Counted from the first letter of the stretch, positions 49,190 through 61,184 are shown. The stretch: DNA of 64,000 nt from Sternotherus odoratus (GCA_032164245.1 JAVMKO010000003.1:40178890-40242889), one strand, 5' to 3'. Notes: a model not told the origin generated them from the letters alone. Program-made: numbers and translations.

Positions 49190-50095
49190 TTCTAGATTAG
49201 ATTTCACCAAGCCAGTACCACACATGAATTCCTGAATCACAATACCAGTCTTACCATGGAGTCACAGACAGTCCCCTTAGATGCTCCAGTCTATCTTGCT
49301 GCCCATAAAAACTGGACTTAGTGATAAGTGGTCACTTAATCACATCACATTTAGGTTGCTTCCAGTCCCAAGTGGCCAGTCAGTTACCCCAGATGAACTG
49401 GTATTCTAGATCTTACATCAAAGACAATGCTGACAGCCGATTCTATAGTATATTAACTAAAGGTTTATTAGATAAGGAAAGGAAGTGAGAGTTATTAAAA
49501 TGTTAAAGCAGGTAAAATATATGTACATGTGAGTCACAGTCTATAATTCGGAATGATAGCAGAGATGTAGTAATCTGACAGTTTCCCAAAATTCTCTCAG
49601 GGCTACCCAGAATAACTCTGGGGATTCAATTCAGTTATTCTGTCCTTATTCAACTATTCTGCCCTGTTAGAATCCAAACAGTACAGTGATGAGGATCTTT
49701 CCTTCAGTCCATTCCTGTAGCTTCTTCTGACAGAAAATAAGCTGATAGTGTCTCTACCCATGTGGGCTTTTCCTTTGCTGACAAAGAGTGAGGAATGCAT
49801 TTAGAGTCTTTGACCTCCTAACATCACACACAATGACCCACTTGTTTAGAAATGTCCACTTATCTGTTAAAGTTCTTCATTTGCATTCTACAAGGCTTCT
49901 TTCTTCTTTGATGGTTTATTTATTTATAGAAGTAAACACATGTAAATGTTTGCTGTTACATTGTAACAGGATACGCATAAGTGACAATAATGCATGTAAC
50001 ATCCCATTAGTTTTCATGAAGTTAAAACACCAAACCAAATACGCTCTTATACATTTAACAATTATTTTGATCTATACTAATACACAAGTGAATTG
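49190..50095 (-). mobile_element. Candidate endogenous retrovirus LTR
   Basis: Sequence resembling turtle retroviral LTR material: ACCATGGAGTCACAGACAGT, CTAAAGGTTTATTAGATAAG (reversed, an R-region-like CTTTAG) and ATTGTAACAGGATACGCATA. I cannot define TG...CA ends or a target duplication, so extent and identity are tentative. Confidence 0.3.
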
Positions 50096-51349
50096 ACCTC
50101 CGGATTTGGCATGAGCTAGCACCTGGTCTACCAGCATAACAGGACCATTGTTGCCTCTCTAATAACTTGGGACCTAAATGGCTACAACAACACTGCATAC
50201 TTCAGTGGTGAACCTTGATAAGTTTCAGGTTCACACAGAAAGCTGAGACTAGGCAAGCTTCTGTTTTTGTAAAGCCCTCGTGTCTAAACCATCATTGATT
50301 GGGAAATACTGATATGTGATTTACCAGTTCTTGGATTAATAGTCTGTAAAATGAATGAAAGATCACAAATGCTTAACAATAAATGAATTTTTAAACTCTT
50401 AGGACTACCAAAATCTGCTACACCATTCTCATTAAAATGAATGGCATTCAGCATCTCTGAAAATCAGCCTGCCACTATTCCCTCTTCGGAGGAGCTGCTT
50501 GAGGTGGCAAAAAAGGTAGAGCCGGCCCTGTCCTCTCCACCTCAGTCTCTATTCAAACCAAAAAAGCATTTGTGGGTATTCAAGTCAGGCTCAGTCATTC
50601 TCTCTTCTCTCTATCTCTCATTGGACCCCTTTGCACTGGTTCCCTGCCCAGCCGCTGCTGCTCCCCAATAAGTCCCACCCAGCCTTCCACTCAGCTGTCA
50701 CATCTGGCACTCACAGCTCATTCCACGAGGCTTTATCTACAGTTCCTAGAGTTTGTCTGTAGCTTCCTACTGCCAAATGGTTCCCACTCCCAAAGAGACC
50801 ACAGAGACTTTCTGGTTCAGAACTTTTCCACATATCAGGAAAAGGGCAGTGAAGTGGGGAGGAGGCTGATAGGAAAAATAGTCCCTTGTTAATATGAAAA
50901 AAGGGGATGTACAGTGGGGAGGGCTGATGGGAGCTTTAGTCCTGTGCTTTGTAGATTTATCACATTACTATAACCAAGCAGACTCCTATAAGAGAGAATT
51001 TTATAGAAGATATTACAAGAATTTTAGACATTTCATAACCCATACAAAGAACTTTGTGCTAAATGAAGCAAATTGGCTACTGCTGCCCAAGTGGTTATCT
51101 TAACTATGGTGGATATAAAAAAACAACCAAACAAAAAGTGTACTGCTGGCTTCAGTCTGATTTCTAAGGAATAGGTATGCATTGTCACAAACATTTTCAT
51201 CTCAATGGCCAGATCTGTTGTCAATGTCCGGGTGAACAAGGAATGGAACAGGCATAAAGACTGAACTGTTGACTCTCTTTCAGAGATAGTTCCCCAGAAG
51301 CTAGAAAGTTATTAAGAATGAACTTGGTGAAAATTACTTAATACAGGCT
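50096..51349. other. Intronic sequence, no gene
   Basis: Small open frames only. No protein family, repeat ends or RNA gene recognised. Confidence 0.4.
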
Positions 51350-52045
51350 TGTGTCACAAAGTATATTTGTATTTTATGATCCTGAAAACTCTGTAAGACA
51401 TCTAAAACTCATTTATACTACATCTCTCAGGTTTCTGCATTTTTGCTAAATTGTAAGTAACATACTGATTTTCATAAGCTTTTGTACCAGATTTAGGGCA
51501 TCACTAGCCTTTTCAGAGGGAGGGGTGAGAGAGCTTTATATCTGTAAAGTGGTCTTGTAAGTGTATGCTTTGTTCTCTTTTCTTTATTAAACCTCTTTAG
51601 TTATAAAAAGTGTTTGGTTATTTTCCTTAAAGTGTCCTAGCTTTGGATGTGACCCAGGTCCCGGGTAGGGGGGAGGAAGGGGGATAAGTAGTTGAATCTT
51701 TGAGTCGCTCTCCAAAGGGCAGGAAGGAGGAGCTGGGCTCAAAGGTTTTTTTTGTTCTCTTCTCTCTCGGTAACAAGAAGGAGCGGGGTGAGGGGGAAGT
51801 GAAGCAGCATCCGAGTGTCCCGGGCTCTCAAGAGAGAGAGGGAGTTTGGGGGAGTCCATGTGCCCCCCTCCAGGTCTTGGAGACTCACACAGATGGTGGC
51901 AGCTTGGTACCCCAATTTCCCAACTGCTGGAGTGTGGGTTTTGGGGGTGTAAAAACTTAACTTAGGCTGGGGAAGCAGTTTATAATTAAGGGACCATAGA
52001 GGAGACTCTCCTCTGTACCCCAGTGTTCAGAGAGAGGAAATAGAC
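51350..52045 (+). mobile_element. Endogenous retrovirus LTR plus leader fragment, copy C
   Basis: Plus-strand blocks match copies A and B. An R-like CTTTATTAAACCTCTTTAG with GGTTATTTTCCTTAAAGTG (51580-51635) is followed by a purine-rich U5-like stretch. TGGTGGCAGC lies at 51894-51903 in primer-binding-site position, and the leader ends near GAGAGGAAATAGACG. No retroviral genes. The 5' limit may be TGTCACAAAG near 51353 but is not proved. Confidence 0.5.
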
Positions 52046-53596
52046 GTTCTTACAAGTATTCTCCAAATGTATTATAGTGCATACTGCAAATACTTATGCA
52101 ACTTTCTTATCTAAGGCAAAATTAGCCCAAATTTAAGATTGCACAAATCCTGTTTTAAAACTGATTTACTGTGATTGCATTTAAAAATACAGCATTTCTA
52201 CGCTGTAGTATGTAACATGTCACAGTTTTCCTTTATAGATAGAACAGAAAATAACTGTCTAGTGTTGCATTTGTTGGCAAAAGTTCCACCCCCCAATTAT
52301 TTCTCTAAATTACACTATTGAGTAATAGCACCAAAATATCAAATAGTAAATATGTGATATTTTAGTAATATAGATATTAGAGATGGGGGGGTGTCAGATT
52401 AACAAATTCATCCCCTTGTAAGTGTGAGATATATTCATGATATAGGTCATGTACACAATTTTAAAACAAGACTGCATGTATCCAATGTTAAAACAAGATT
52501 GGCCATAATGTCAAATAGAAAATTAGACCCAGAACCTTCACATTGGCAAAAGTCAAAAGAGTAACTATCTCTGTAATTTTCTAGAAAAGAAAAACAATTC
52601 ATAACAAATACATTAGAGAATGTATTTGAATTTAAGAAATGTCTGGTATTGTTTACATTCTGATCATTTATTTCTCTCTAGATTTCCAGGGTCTTCAATG
52701 GGGGTTATGAAAATGTTGATTAACTGTTCTAACCCCATCCCACTTTAGCAAACTGTACATTATGATGTGATCATTCTTTGTAATATGAAATTTTATAATT
52801 AACAAGAGTAAGTAGAAATATAAAATTCAGCTTCAGTGATAAACTAATTTTAACATGATTTCCACAGCGAGCTCAAATCCTTTTTGAAAATATTTTTATG
52901 AGCAACTCAGGTCATAAGAGCTCAGTAATTCATAAAGGAAATATAGTTATTTCAGTGGTTCGGCCCTGGAAAGATGTTTATGTGGGAGATTTTAATGAAA
53001 GAGTCATCTATAGGTGAAGAATTTCATCATGCCAAGACTGATTGAAAAACTATATACTGATTAATATTTAATAAAAGAATAATACTTTTAGAAATAAATA
53101 TGTACAACTGGCTTTAGCACAAGTAGCTGCTACATCTTATTTAATGAAAAAAGTTTGAGATTTTTAACTTACAGAAGCTGCCAACAAGAGATATATTTCA
53201 GTACTAAAATGAAGCAAAAAATCATTGTTCATTTCTTGTTCAAAATGTGTTTAGAATCTAATCTAGTGTTCACAGTGATGACCACAAAGCTCTTTTCTTT
53301 CTGCTGGTTCTTTCTGATTTCTTCTCTTCCCTCCCATCCTCCAGCAAATGCTGAACTGATACAGTGCACTACCTCCTGTCACTCATTAATAGGAACTGTG
53401 GCCTTAATTTGTTGCAGGCACATAAGTTCCAGGACAAAACATTCCACTGAGGAGGACAGGCAGGAGAATAAAGTACACAGCTTGGGAGGGGGTTCAAAGT
53501 GAAAATGTGCAGTTTTATTAACTTTTAAAACCAAATCTCTCCCCCAAACACTAGATGCTTACTTGGGTCTAGAGTGGTCTTTAATGTCCTTATGAC
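52046..53596. other. Intronic sequence, no gene
   Basis: AT-rich. No coding or repeat boundary I can support. Confidence 0.4.
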
Positions 53597-53598
53597 TA

Positions 53599-55019
53599 CG
53601 GTGACCAGATACCCTGTTTCTAAAGGGACAGTCCCATATTTAAGCCTTTTCACAGGTGTCCCAACTTTTCCTTAAAAATGGGTCCCGTATTTTCTGTCTT
53701 TGCCCCGGTCAGTACTGGCAGGTCCTGCTGCTACCTGGGTCCCTGTTGGCCAGCCACCCATTCACCGGTGGTGAGTGGGGGGGGTGTCCAGAATCTGACA
53801 ATGGGGGTGGATGTGCAAGGCTGGTGGTGGGGCAAAGATGTAGCATGTGGGGCCAGCCACTCCCCCTCTGGTCAGCAGGCACAGCCCCTGCTGCCTGCCA
53901 ACTCTTGGCCATCAAGATTCCACCATCTGTCCTGTTTCCAGCTGCCCACCCACTGACCCTTTATATGCTTCCCCTGTCTGTCCTATTCCTGTTTTGCCCC
54001 TTCACCTCACAACCTGACTGCAAGGAGTGCTCAGTTCACCAGCAGCCTTGGGAAACCCAAGACCCTCTGGCCCGAGAGCTGTCTGGGAGAAGCCGAGGCA
54101 AGCCTTGCATGGGCCAAAGCCCTGCACAGTGCTGGCACGGGAAAGCTGAGCTCTGGAGTGATGTGAGGGGGAAGCTATTTTCAGTTTGTTCATGTCCTGA
54201 ACTTGCAGACTCCACAGCAGAACCTGGGGCAGTGGCTTAGCACTCTCTTTGCCTGCCCTCCACCCAGGTCCTGCCCCTCTTTCCCCTAGGTACTCCTCTG
54301 CAGAGCCACCCTTCTGGACAGTTTTTCTGAAGCCCCTGCAGTCAGGTTTCCTGGGTCCTGGTGCACAATGTATCCCTTGCTGCCTGCACTATAGCCAAGG
54401 AACTATAACCAGGTGGCTGGGTTATACTGGTGGCCAGCAAAGCCTGGAGGTGTTAGCTGAGTTTTAACACTGTGCGTGCAAGGAAAGGACAAGTTGCTTC
54501 CAACCACACAGGAGGGGAAGAGAGAAGCTTTGCAGAGATGTAGGCCTGGTCATCCTTTTCCTCTCTCCTCCTCTGTGGCTGGAAGCAGCTCCCATCCCTT
54601 CCCTCCCACCCAGTGCTGAAACGCTGCTGCTGGCCACATTCTAGTGTGAACCCTGGCAGAAATCTGAGAAGGGGGCATGTGACATAGAAGACGTGGCTGC
54701 AGGTACCAGGAGAGGCAGGTCTGTCCTAGGGGCCCAGCCAGGTACAGAGGGTGGAGAGCACTTGGGAGGGAAGGTAGGATCGATCAGTCACCTCCTCTGT
54801 GTGAGAGAGGTGTAGGGGAATGTGTCTGTGTGTGAACCCTAAAGCCTTAAAGATAAGAAGGTAAATAAAAAGAATCCAACTACACAGTGTTTCTTTTAAC
54901 AGGGACTCAGCCAACTTGATGTTAATTTGAGAGTTTGTACATGTGATTGCCATGGAACTCACCAATATGAGTAATTTTACCAGCTATCCCGTATTTAGCA
55001 TAGGAAAATATGGTCGCCC
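53599..55019. mobile_element. Long TA-flanked terminal-inverted-repeat element
   Basis: The left end CGGTGACCAGATACCC and right end (reversed) GGGCGACCATATTTTCC resemble the termini of the short MITEs at 21297, 30006 and 58003. They lie between TA dinucleotides at 53597-53598 and 55020-55021. The right subterminal part CCCGTATTTAGCATAGG mirrors the left CCCATATTTAAGCC. The 1.4-kb interior is GC-rich, and its longest frame (53656-54240) has no family resemblance. It is probably a longer relative of the MITE family carrying unrelated interior DNA. Confidence 0.6.
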
Positions 55020-55282
55020 TACTCATGACAAATATTCTGTCAATATTGCCAAGAAAAAAAAATCCTTCCTGATCCCCAGAACTGACAACTGGGCAGGCCC
55101 ACAGTATTTTGGAAATGCAGTTCAACTATAAGCAGGGAGGGAGGGCAGCAACCCCAGAATATGTCACCTACGGGTCACAGACCTGATTCAGGAGAGAAGG
55201 CTTCGTCCAGAAGAATTCCCACTTTCTCATTCCTGCGGCACAGAAACTTTATCTCAACCTCTTCATCCCAAGAACTTATTAC

Positions 55283-55740
55283 AGAAGTGACAGAGAGTCC
55301 TGTGGCACCTTAAAGACTAACTAAAGTATTGAAGCATAAGCTTTCGTGGGCTAATACCCACTTTGTCAGATGCATGCAGTGGAAGTATCCAGGGGCAGAT
55401 ATAAATAAGTAGGCAGGACCCAGGTTGGAGATAACAAGGTTAGTCCAATCAGGCTGAACCAGCCTGTTATCTCTAATCAGGGAGGATGAGATATTCCTCT
55501 AGCAGCTGAACTGGAGGTGTGAACACAGAGAGAAGAAGCTACTTTTGTAATTAGCAAGCCATTCAAAGTCTATGTTTAATCTCAAATTGATGGTATCAAA
55601 TTTGCAAATGAATTGCAGCTCTGCAGTTTCTCTTTGCAGTCCGGTCTTAAAGTTTTTTTTGCTGAAAGATACTGACCTTTAAATCTGTAATTGTGTGTTC
55701 ACTTCAATCTCCCTGGACACACAAGTTCAGTTTTTCCTCT
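55283..55740 (-). mobile_element. Penelope-like element, GIY-YIG end and 3' terminus
   Basis: Read on the minus strand from 55740, decayed coding sequence includes EHTITDLKVSIFQQKK, then LQRETAELQFICKFDT in a shifted frame. This is the C-terminal, GIY-YIG-adjacent part of Penelope-like polyproteins. After it comes the 3' end with CTGACAA, a perfect stem GTGGG/CCCAC, GAAAGC (55369-55340) and the tail TAGTTAGTCTTTAAGGTGCC. The hammerhead-like core is mutated (CTGACAA for CTGATGA). Truncated and inactive. Confidence 0.75.
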
Positions 55741-55779
55741 TAGGATAAATTGGCCAGTTGTATCAATGGTATTTTAATC

Positions 55780-55795
55780 GGGGGGGGGGGGGGGG
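55780..55795. repeat. Poly(G) tract
   Basis: About 16 consecutive G on the plus strand, prone to length error. Confidence 0.9.
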
Positions 55796-56169
55796 AGAAT
55801 CACGTATAGCCAAGGTAAAAAGTTATAGGATCAGCATGTGTTTGTTTTTTGTCTTTTGTGATTTTAAAGTTAAACAGGTACTTCGAGAGAAGCAGAAGCT
55901 GTATAAATTGGAGTAAAAGAGTTTTGTACAAATCCTTTGTATTTCAAAAGGTTTTCAATCACATAACTCATTTCCCCTTTGACACTGCAGTGTACAATTT
56001 CCACTTGAATCAAAGGGAAATGTGTACATGCATCCAAGAGAAGAATTTAGTCAAGTTGATTTTGTGATTTCATGGTCATATCTATAGCAACAGAACATGA
56101 ATTCATGAATACATGACTTTATTGCAGAGCCAAGCAAGAAAATCTTAGTTCAAACATTGAAGACTAGAA

Positions 56170-56830
56170 CTTACAGAATCATAGAAATGTAGGTCTAGAA
56201 AGCACCTTGCCAGGTCAGCAATTACAGCCTCTGCACTGAGTCAGAATCAAGTAAACCTAGCCTATCCCCAATAGGCATTTGTCTAATTCATTCTTAAAAA
56301 CTTCCAGGGATGGGGCTTCTACAATGTCCCGTGGAAGCCTATATTTGAACTGAAATATCCTTGTAATTAGAAAGCTTTTCCTTGCATCTAACCAAAATCT
56401 TTCTTGTGCAAATTAAGCCCATTACTTCTTGTTCTACCTTCACTGAATAGGGATAGCAATTATCATCCTCTTTATAATGGGCCTTAATATATTTGAAGAC
56501 TATTATCTGCTCCCCACGAAGTCTCCTTTTCTCAAGACTCAACTTGCCCGTTTTTTTTTTAAAAAAATCCTCATACTTAAGGTTTTCTAAACCTTTTATC
56601 ATTTTTGTTGCTCTACACTCTCCAAGTCAGCCACATCTTTCCTAAAGGGTAGCACCCAAAATTGCACCTGGTGTTCCAGCTGAGGCCTCACCAGTGTCAA
56701 CTAGAGTGGGACAATGACCTCCCATGTCTAACATACAACACACCTGGTAATATAACACTGAATGATAATTAGCCTTTTTCACAACTGCATCACTTTGTTG
56801 ACCCATAAAACTCTCTCTTTGAGATACTGC
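56170..56830 (-). mobile_element. CR1-like LINE 3' fragment
   Basis: Starts ACAGAATCATAGAAATGTAG, the reversed CR1 tail. The minus strand at 56602-56339 has MIKGLENLKYEDF and KLSLEKRRLRGEQIIVFKY, both classic CR1 ORF2 C-terminal motifs. Later sequence is frameshifted. 5' truncated. Confidence 0.9.
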
Positions 56831-58000
56831 TAGCTGTTCTGAACTCCATTATCTTAGATTTTCTTCTCATGAGACTTAACCTACCAGTTCTTTGAGTTTG
56901 ATAAAACCTGTTGTTTTTTTAAGTCCATTGTCCTTATTTTGTTGCTCTCACTTGTCTTGATGAGTGAGGCTAGATGTCTTTACATCACTTTTATGATCAT
57001 TCCAAAACTAGGGCTGTCTGGGAACTAGTTCCACCACCAGCATATCAAGACTGCTGTAATTTGAACTTTGTTATTCCATCTGCTGGGAATTAAAGGGGTA
57101 CACCAGTATTGCTCTGGAGTGCTTGTGTAGGACAGGCTGCATCAGCTATTATCAATTAGAAGATTATCACATTCAAATAAAATCTCAATTGGCCAGTTAA
57201 GCCATCTTTTAGACTATTTTGCACTCCTGGAACTGAAGAGTAATAAACTCATTTCCAAAAGGCTGAAGGAAATTCAAGTTCACATCTTTACAGATATGTA
57301 GCTCTGTCAGATTTGCAGTATCTCTGTTAGAGTAATCAACTATTTTTACTCTAGCCACCATACTCCATTCCAAAATACAGATGAGGGAAATCCTGCACTA
57401 CACCAAATGAGATCAAAGGATCCATTGCCATAGGCTTCAATGGAAGCAGGAACAGGTTCATTATTAATATGTACATATTTACTTTACATACAGTTTTAGC
57501 AAACTATTGCAGCAGTTGCTGAAGTAATGAGGGCTATGGCTTATCTCAAGTATTAATTATATCAGACAATACATCATCACAGTAAATGCAACAAAAAAGA
57601 TTAGTAAGATATGGATACAGAAATTACTGTTACGTACTATACTTACACACTGTTTAAACTTGGTCAGAATGGTGTACTGTGAGATAATAGGCATCATGAA
57701 AATCCAATGACTCAATGGCCATTCCAGTCAAAACCAGATAATCCTGATGCAGAGGCAGCAACAGAACAACAGCTCAACCATCAGATTTTTTAAGAGAATG
57801 GGAACTCTATTATATGCATGAGAGGGTCTGGGAAGAACAAATTCTTGTAAATGACTCTGTTGTCAAATACAAGAGAGGCAAGGCAGATGTTATCTTCACC
57901 TTCACCCACTACAATCATACTGCAAACTTCAATAGCATGTGCCTTCTATTTGAACTAGTTACACAGTCAGAGATGAGGACTAAAGTTTAATGCATGTTCT
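56831..58000. other. Intronic sequence, no gene
   Basis: AT-rich, nothing recognised. Confidence 0.4.
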
Positions 58001-58002
58001 TA

Positions 58003-58123
58003 GGGTGACAAGATGTCCCGATTTTATAGGGACAGTCCCGATTTTTGGAACTTTTTTTTAAGATAGGCTCCTATTACCCCCCATCTCCTGCCCCGGTTTT
58101 TCACACTTGCTGTCTGGTCATCC
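58003..58123. mobile_element. TA-flanked MITE, copy 3
   Basis: Opposite orientation to copies 1 and 2. It begins GGGTGACAAGATGTCCCG and ends TTGCTGTCTGGTCATCC, between TA at 58001-58002 and 58124-58125. The interior TTATAGGGACAGTCCCGATT is shared. Confidence 0.82.
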
Positions 58124-58125
58124 TA

Positions 58126-58994
58126 AATGTACTCCCATTTAACAAGTCTGGTATTTGTATATCATGCCTGAAAAATTAAAACTGAATTGTAAAAGATACT
58201 TTTGCCATAAGATTTGTTGCTAACCTGTCTACAGACTACAAAACCAGTGAAATGTTTATCAGAAAAGAAAATAGCATGTGCTGGCAAGCTCACTTGATCC
58301 ACATTTTAAGGGAGCGGATTGATTTTCCCTCCACACAGATAGAAAAGACAGAAAAGATGGTCTGACAAAGTCAGTAACATTCTCTTCTACTTCTAACAAC
58401 TTCCTGATCCATTGTGCAAACCAAGAACATCTTAGTAATTAAATATAATGACTTGCAGTGCATGATAAAATAATAAATAATAAAAAATGATAAATAATGA
58501 ATATTTTGCACCCAGAGAGATACATCCATGCAGCTAAGCCAGTGGCCTCTCCCTCCAGATGTGGAGTGACAGAATCTACCGGGGGGGGGGGGGAATTTGT
58601 TGGGGACAGAATATGAAAATCTCCAGGTCTTTGAGGCTCCTTTCCAAAAGAAGCCAGCACAAAGGGATACGTATGGACCTTCCAGCCTGCTTGGCTTCCA
58701 CTGGGCACAAAGAGACCTGTGGCACTGAGAGAAATGTCTTCCCTTCCTCCACATACCATGAGGAGAATGGCAGCAGACTTCACAGCTTCCTGGCATCATC
58801 ATTTCTTTAACTTTCCTTTGCTTTACTGCCATTAATTTTTTGGTCCCCCCCTCTTACCACTACAGCCCTTCAGCTACTCATCCTCATTCGCCCTGCCTAT
58901 CCTCCTTTCTCTCTCCTTCCTTTCCAGTCGCTCTTTACCCATCCACCTCCATGCTTGCTCCAAACAATCCCTTTTCTCTACTCTTTTTTCCCTC
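58126..58994. other. Intronic sequence, no gene
   Basis: Small frames without resemblance. A run of about 13 G near 58580-58592. Confidence 0.4.
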
Positions 58995-59494
58995 ATAAGA
59001 AGATAAGAACTGCCCTACAGGATCAGACCAATGCTCCATCTAGCCCAGATCCTGTCTTTGACAGTGATTGGAATTTCAGGAGGAGTGTACATAATAGGGC
59101 GCTTTGGGAGAAATGCAACCCTGTCTAAACCTCCCAGATTCTGGCAGTCAGAGGTTTATGGTTTCCCGAGCATGAGGTTACATCCCTGAACATCTTGGTT
59201 AGTAGATATTGCTGGATCTACCATCCATGAACTTATCTAGTTCTTTTTTAACTCGGTTATACTTTTCACTATTACAACATCCCATAGCAAGGCATTGCAC
59301 AGATGAATTTTGAGTGTTGTGAAAATGTATTTCCTCTTGTGTGTGTTGAATGCGTTGCTTATTAATTTAATTGGGTGATCCCTGTTTTTTGTACTCAAGG
59401 GAAGGTAAATAACACTACTCTAATCACTTTTTCCACAAAATTCTGGATTTAACAGACGTTAGGGCTGTTCATCTTAGGAAAGAGACAATCTTTC
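58995..59494 (+). repeat. Interspersed repeat carrying the Harbinger insertion at its end
   Basis: GAACTGCCCTACAGGATCAG, TCCATCTAGCCCAGATCCTG, then CCATGAACTTATCTAGTTC and TTAATTGGGTGATCCC. This is the uninterrupted relative of 41187-42060. The final block GGCTGTTCATCTTAGG abuts the target duplication of the Harbinger element. Confidence 0.65.
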
Positions 59495-59497
59495 TTA

Positions 59498-59514
59498 GGG
59501 TATGTCTTCACTAC
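59498..59514 (+). repeat. Left terminal inverted repeat of Harbinger
   Basis: GGGTATGTCTTCACTAC, directly after TTA. The inner 12 bases match the right end exactly. Confidence 0.92.
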
Positions 59515-59553
59515 AGCAGTAGTTCAATTTCCTTTATTTCGATGTTGTGAACG

Positions 59554-59569
59554 CGACTGTATACAGTCG
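59554..59569. promoter_or_regulatory. 16-bp perfect palindrome in left subterminal region
   Basis: CGACTGTATACAGTCG is a perfect inverted repeat, flanked by two copies of TCGATGTTGTG (about 59539-59549 and 59567-59577). It lies about 290 bases before the transposase start, so it may be a binding site for an element protein or a host factor (inference). Confidence 0.6.
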
Positions 59570-59654
59570 ATGTTGTGTGTCTTCACTAGGCACAGCTAAG
59601 CACAGCAAGTCGACAGTGTCTGTCCGCAAAACTTTTGCAAGCGTCGACATGACG

Positions 59655-59835
59655 AGCGTTGCACTCTGGGTACCTATCCCACAGTTTCCTGATCCCCCAG
59701 CAGGCACCATTTCGAGTGCTGCACTATGGGTAGGCATTTCCAAATTTCGCGCCCTTTTTCCGCGCCGCCCACCCCCATTACGAGCGGTGCACTGTAGGTA
59801 GGCATCCCATAATTCGCGCCCTTTCTCCGCGCCAT
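59655..59835 (+). promoter_or_regulatory. Three tandem copies of a ~60-bp promoter-proximal repeat
   Basis: Units start at about 59655 (GAGCGTTGCACTCTGGGTAC), 59715 (GAGTGCTGCACTATGGGTAG) and 59781 (GAGCGGTGCACTGTAGGTAG). The last two share TTCGCGCCCTTTCTCCGCGCC-like sequence, E2F-site-like TTCGCGCC. The third copy runs directly into the transposase ATG region, so this is the likely promoter. Confidence 0.6.
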
Positions 59836-59858
59836 GCTAACGCCATAGCATTGCAAGC

Positions 59859-61184
59859 ATGGAGCCCGCTGACACCACGGCTGCAGTAATGGCCGTTGTG
59901 AGGACCTCGATCATGGTTGTGGAGTTCATGCTGCACCGCCTGCAGAGGAGGAATGCGATCCAGGGACAACTGCGCTTTCTGGAACCCGACGACAGTGAGG
60001 AGGAGATGGACAAGGACGTGCACAGTGGGGACGACATGGACACTGCCGTTTTTGGAAGTAGGGCGACTGACAATCTGTCAAATTTGGTGGCAATGGGGCA
60101 GGCTCATGCCATCGAACGCCGATTCTGGGCCAGGGAAACAAGCACGGACTGGTGGGACTGCATAGTGCTGCAGGTCTGGGATGACTCCCAGTGGCTCAGA
60201 AACTTCCGCATGCGAAAGGGCACCTTCATGGAACTTTGTGACTTGCTGTCCCCGGCCCTCCGGTGCAGGAATACCAAAATGAGAGTGGCCCTTACAGTGG
60301 AGAAGCGAGTGGTGATAGCCCTCTGGAATCTTGCAACGCCAGACAGCTACCGGTCAGTGGTGAATCAGTTTGGGGTGGGTAGGTCTACAGTGGGCTTTGC
60401 TGTGATGCAAGTAAGCAGGGCAATCGTCGAGCGGCTGCTACACCGGGTTATAAACCTCGGAAACCTGCAAGCCACAATAGATGGCTTTGCCGCCATGGGA
60501 TTCCCTAACTGTGGTTGGGCTATAGATGGGACTCATATCCCTATCCTGGCACCAGACCACGAGGCCACCGAGTACAGAAACCGGAAGGGATATTACTCAA
60601 TGGTCATGCAAGCAGTGGTTGACCACAAGGGACGTTTCACTGACCTGTACGTGGGGTGGCCGGGAAAGCTTCATGACGCTCGAGTGTTCAGGAACTCTAG
60701 GGTTTTTAGGCAGCTGCAGCAAGGCACTTTCTTCCCCGACCAGAAAATTTCCGTGGGGGGGGGTGTGGAAATGCCGATCGTTATCATTGGGGACCCAGCC
60801 TACCTCCTACTGCCCTGGCTTATGAAGCCCTACACAGGAGCCCTGGACAGGGGTCAGGAGCTGTTCAACTACAGGCTGAGCAAGTGCAGAATGGCCGTAG
60901 AGTGTGCACTTGGCTGTCTGAAGGGGAGATGGCGTTCCTTACTGATTCGCTCAGACATCAGCGAGAGAAATATCCCCATTGTTATTGCTGCTTCCTCTGT
61001 GCTCCACAATATCTGTGAGAGCAAGGGGGAAACGTTTATGGCGGGCTGGGAGGCAGAGGCAAATTTACTTTCTGCTACTTATGAGCAGCCAAACAACAGG
61101 GAAAGTAGAAGAGCACACCGTGAGGCCCTGCGCCTCAGGGGCGCCTTGAAAGACAGTTTTATGAGTGTCCGAGATGGCGTTTGA
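59859..61184 (+). CDS. PIF/Harbinger DDE transposase, 441 aa, intact
   Basis: The catalytic protein that excises and integrates the element. It belongs to the HARBI1-like DDE_Tnp_4 family. Residues 147-190 look like a helix-turn-helix (EKRVVIALWNLATPDSYRS ... GRSTVGFAV). The catalytic domain follows: Asp223 in GWAIDGTHIPI, Asp273 in GKLHDARVFRNS and Glu348 in RMAVECALGCLKGRW. A conserved GDPAYLLLPWLMKPY block lies at 311-325. The length is normal for the family and there are no stops. The start is the ATG in GCATGGAGCC, the first in the frame after the GC-rich promoter repeats. An acidic N-terminal stretch (43-60) is present. A poly(A) signal follows at 61286-61291. The Myb-like partner gene is convergent. 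Confidence 0.95.
   Translation: MEPADTTAAVMAVVRTSIMVVEFMLHRLQRRNAIQGQLRFLEPDDSEEEMDKDVHSGDDMDTAVFGSRATDNLSNLVAMGQAHAIERRFWARETSTDWWDCIVLQVWDDSQWLRNFRMRKGTFMELCDLLSPALRCRNTKMRVALTVEKRVVIALWNLATPDSYRSVVNQFGVGRSTVGFAVMQVSRAIVERLLHRVINLGNLQATIDGFAAMGFPNCGWAIDGTHIPILAPDHEATEYRNRKGYYSMVMQAVVDHKGRFTDLYVGWPGKLHDARVFRNSRVFRQLQQGTFFPDQKISVGGGVEMPIVIIGDPAYLLLPWLMKPYTGALDRGQELFNYRLSKCRMAVECALGCLKGRWRSLLIRSDISERNIPIVIAASSVLHNICESKGETFMAGWEAEANLLSATYEQPNNRESRRAHREALRLRGALKDSFMSVRDGV

Noticed and set aside
53656..54240. 194-codon frame that looks like a Cys-rich protein
   Set aside because: Lies inside a non-autonomous TIR element, has no recognisable domain and no splice or poly(A) context.
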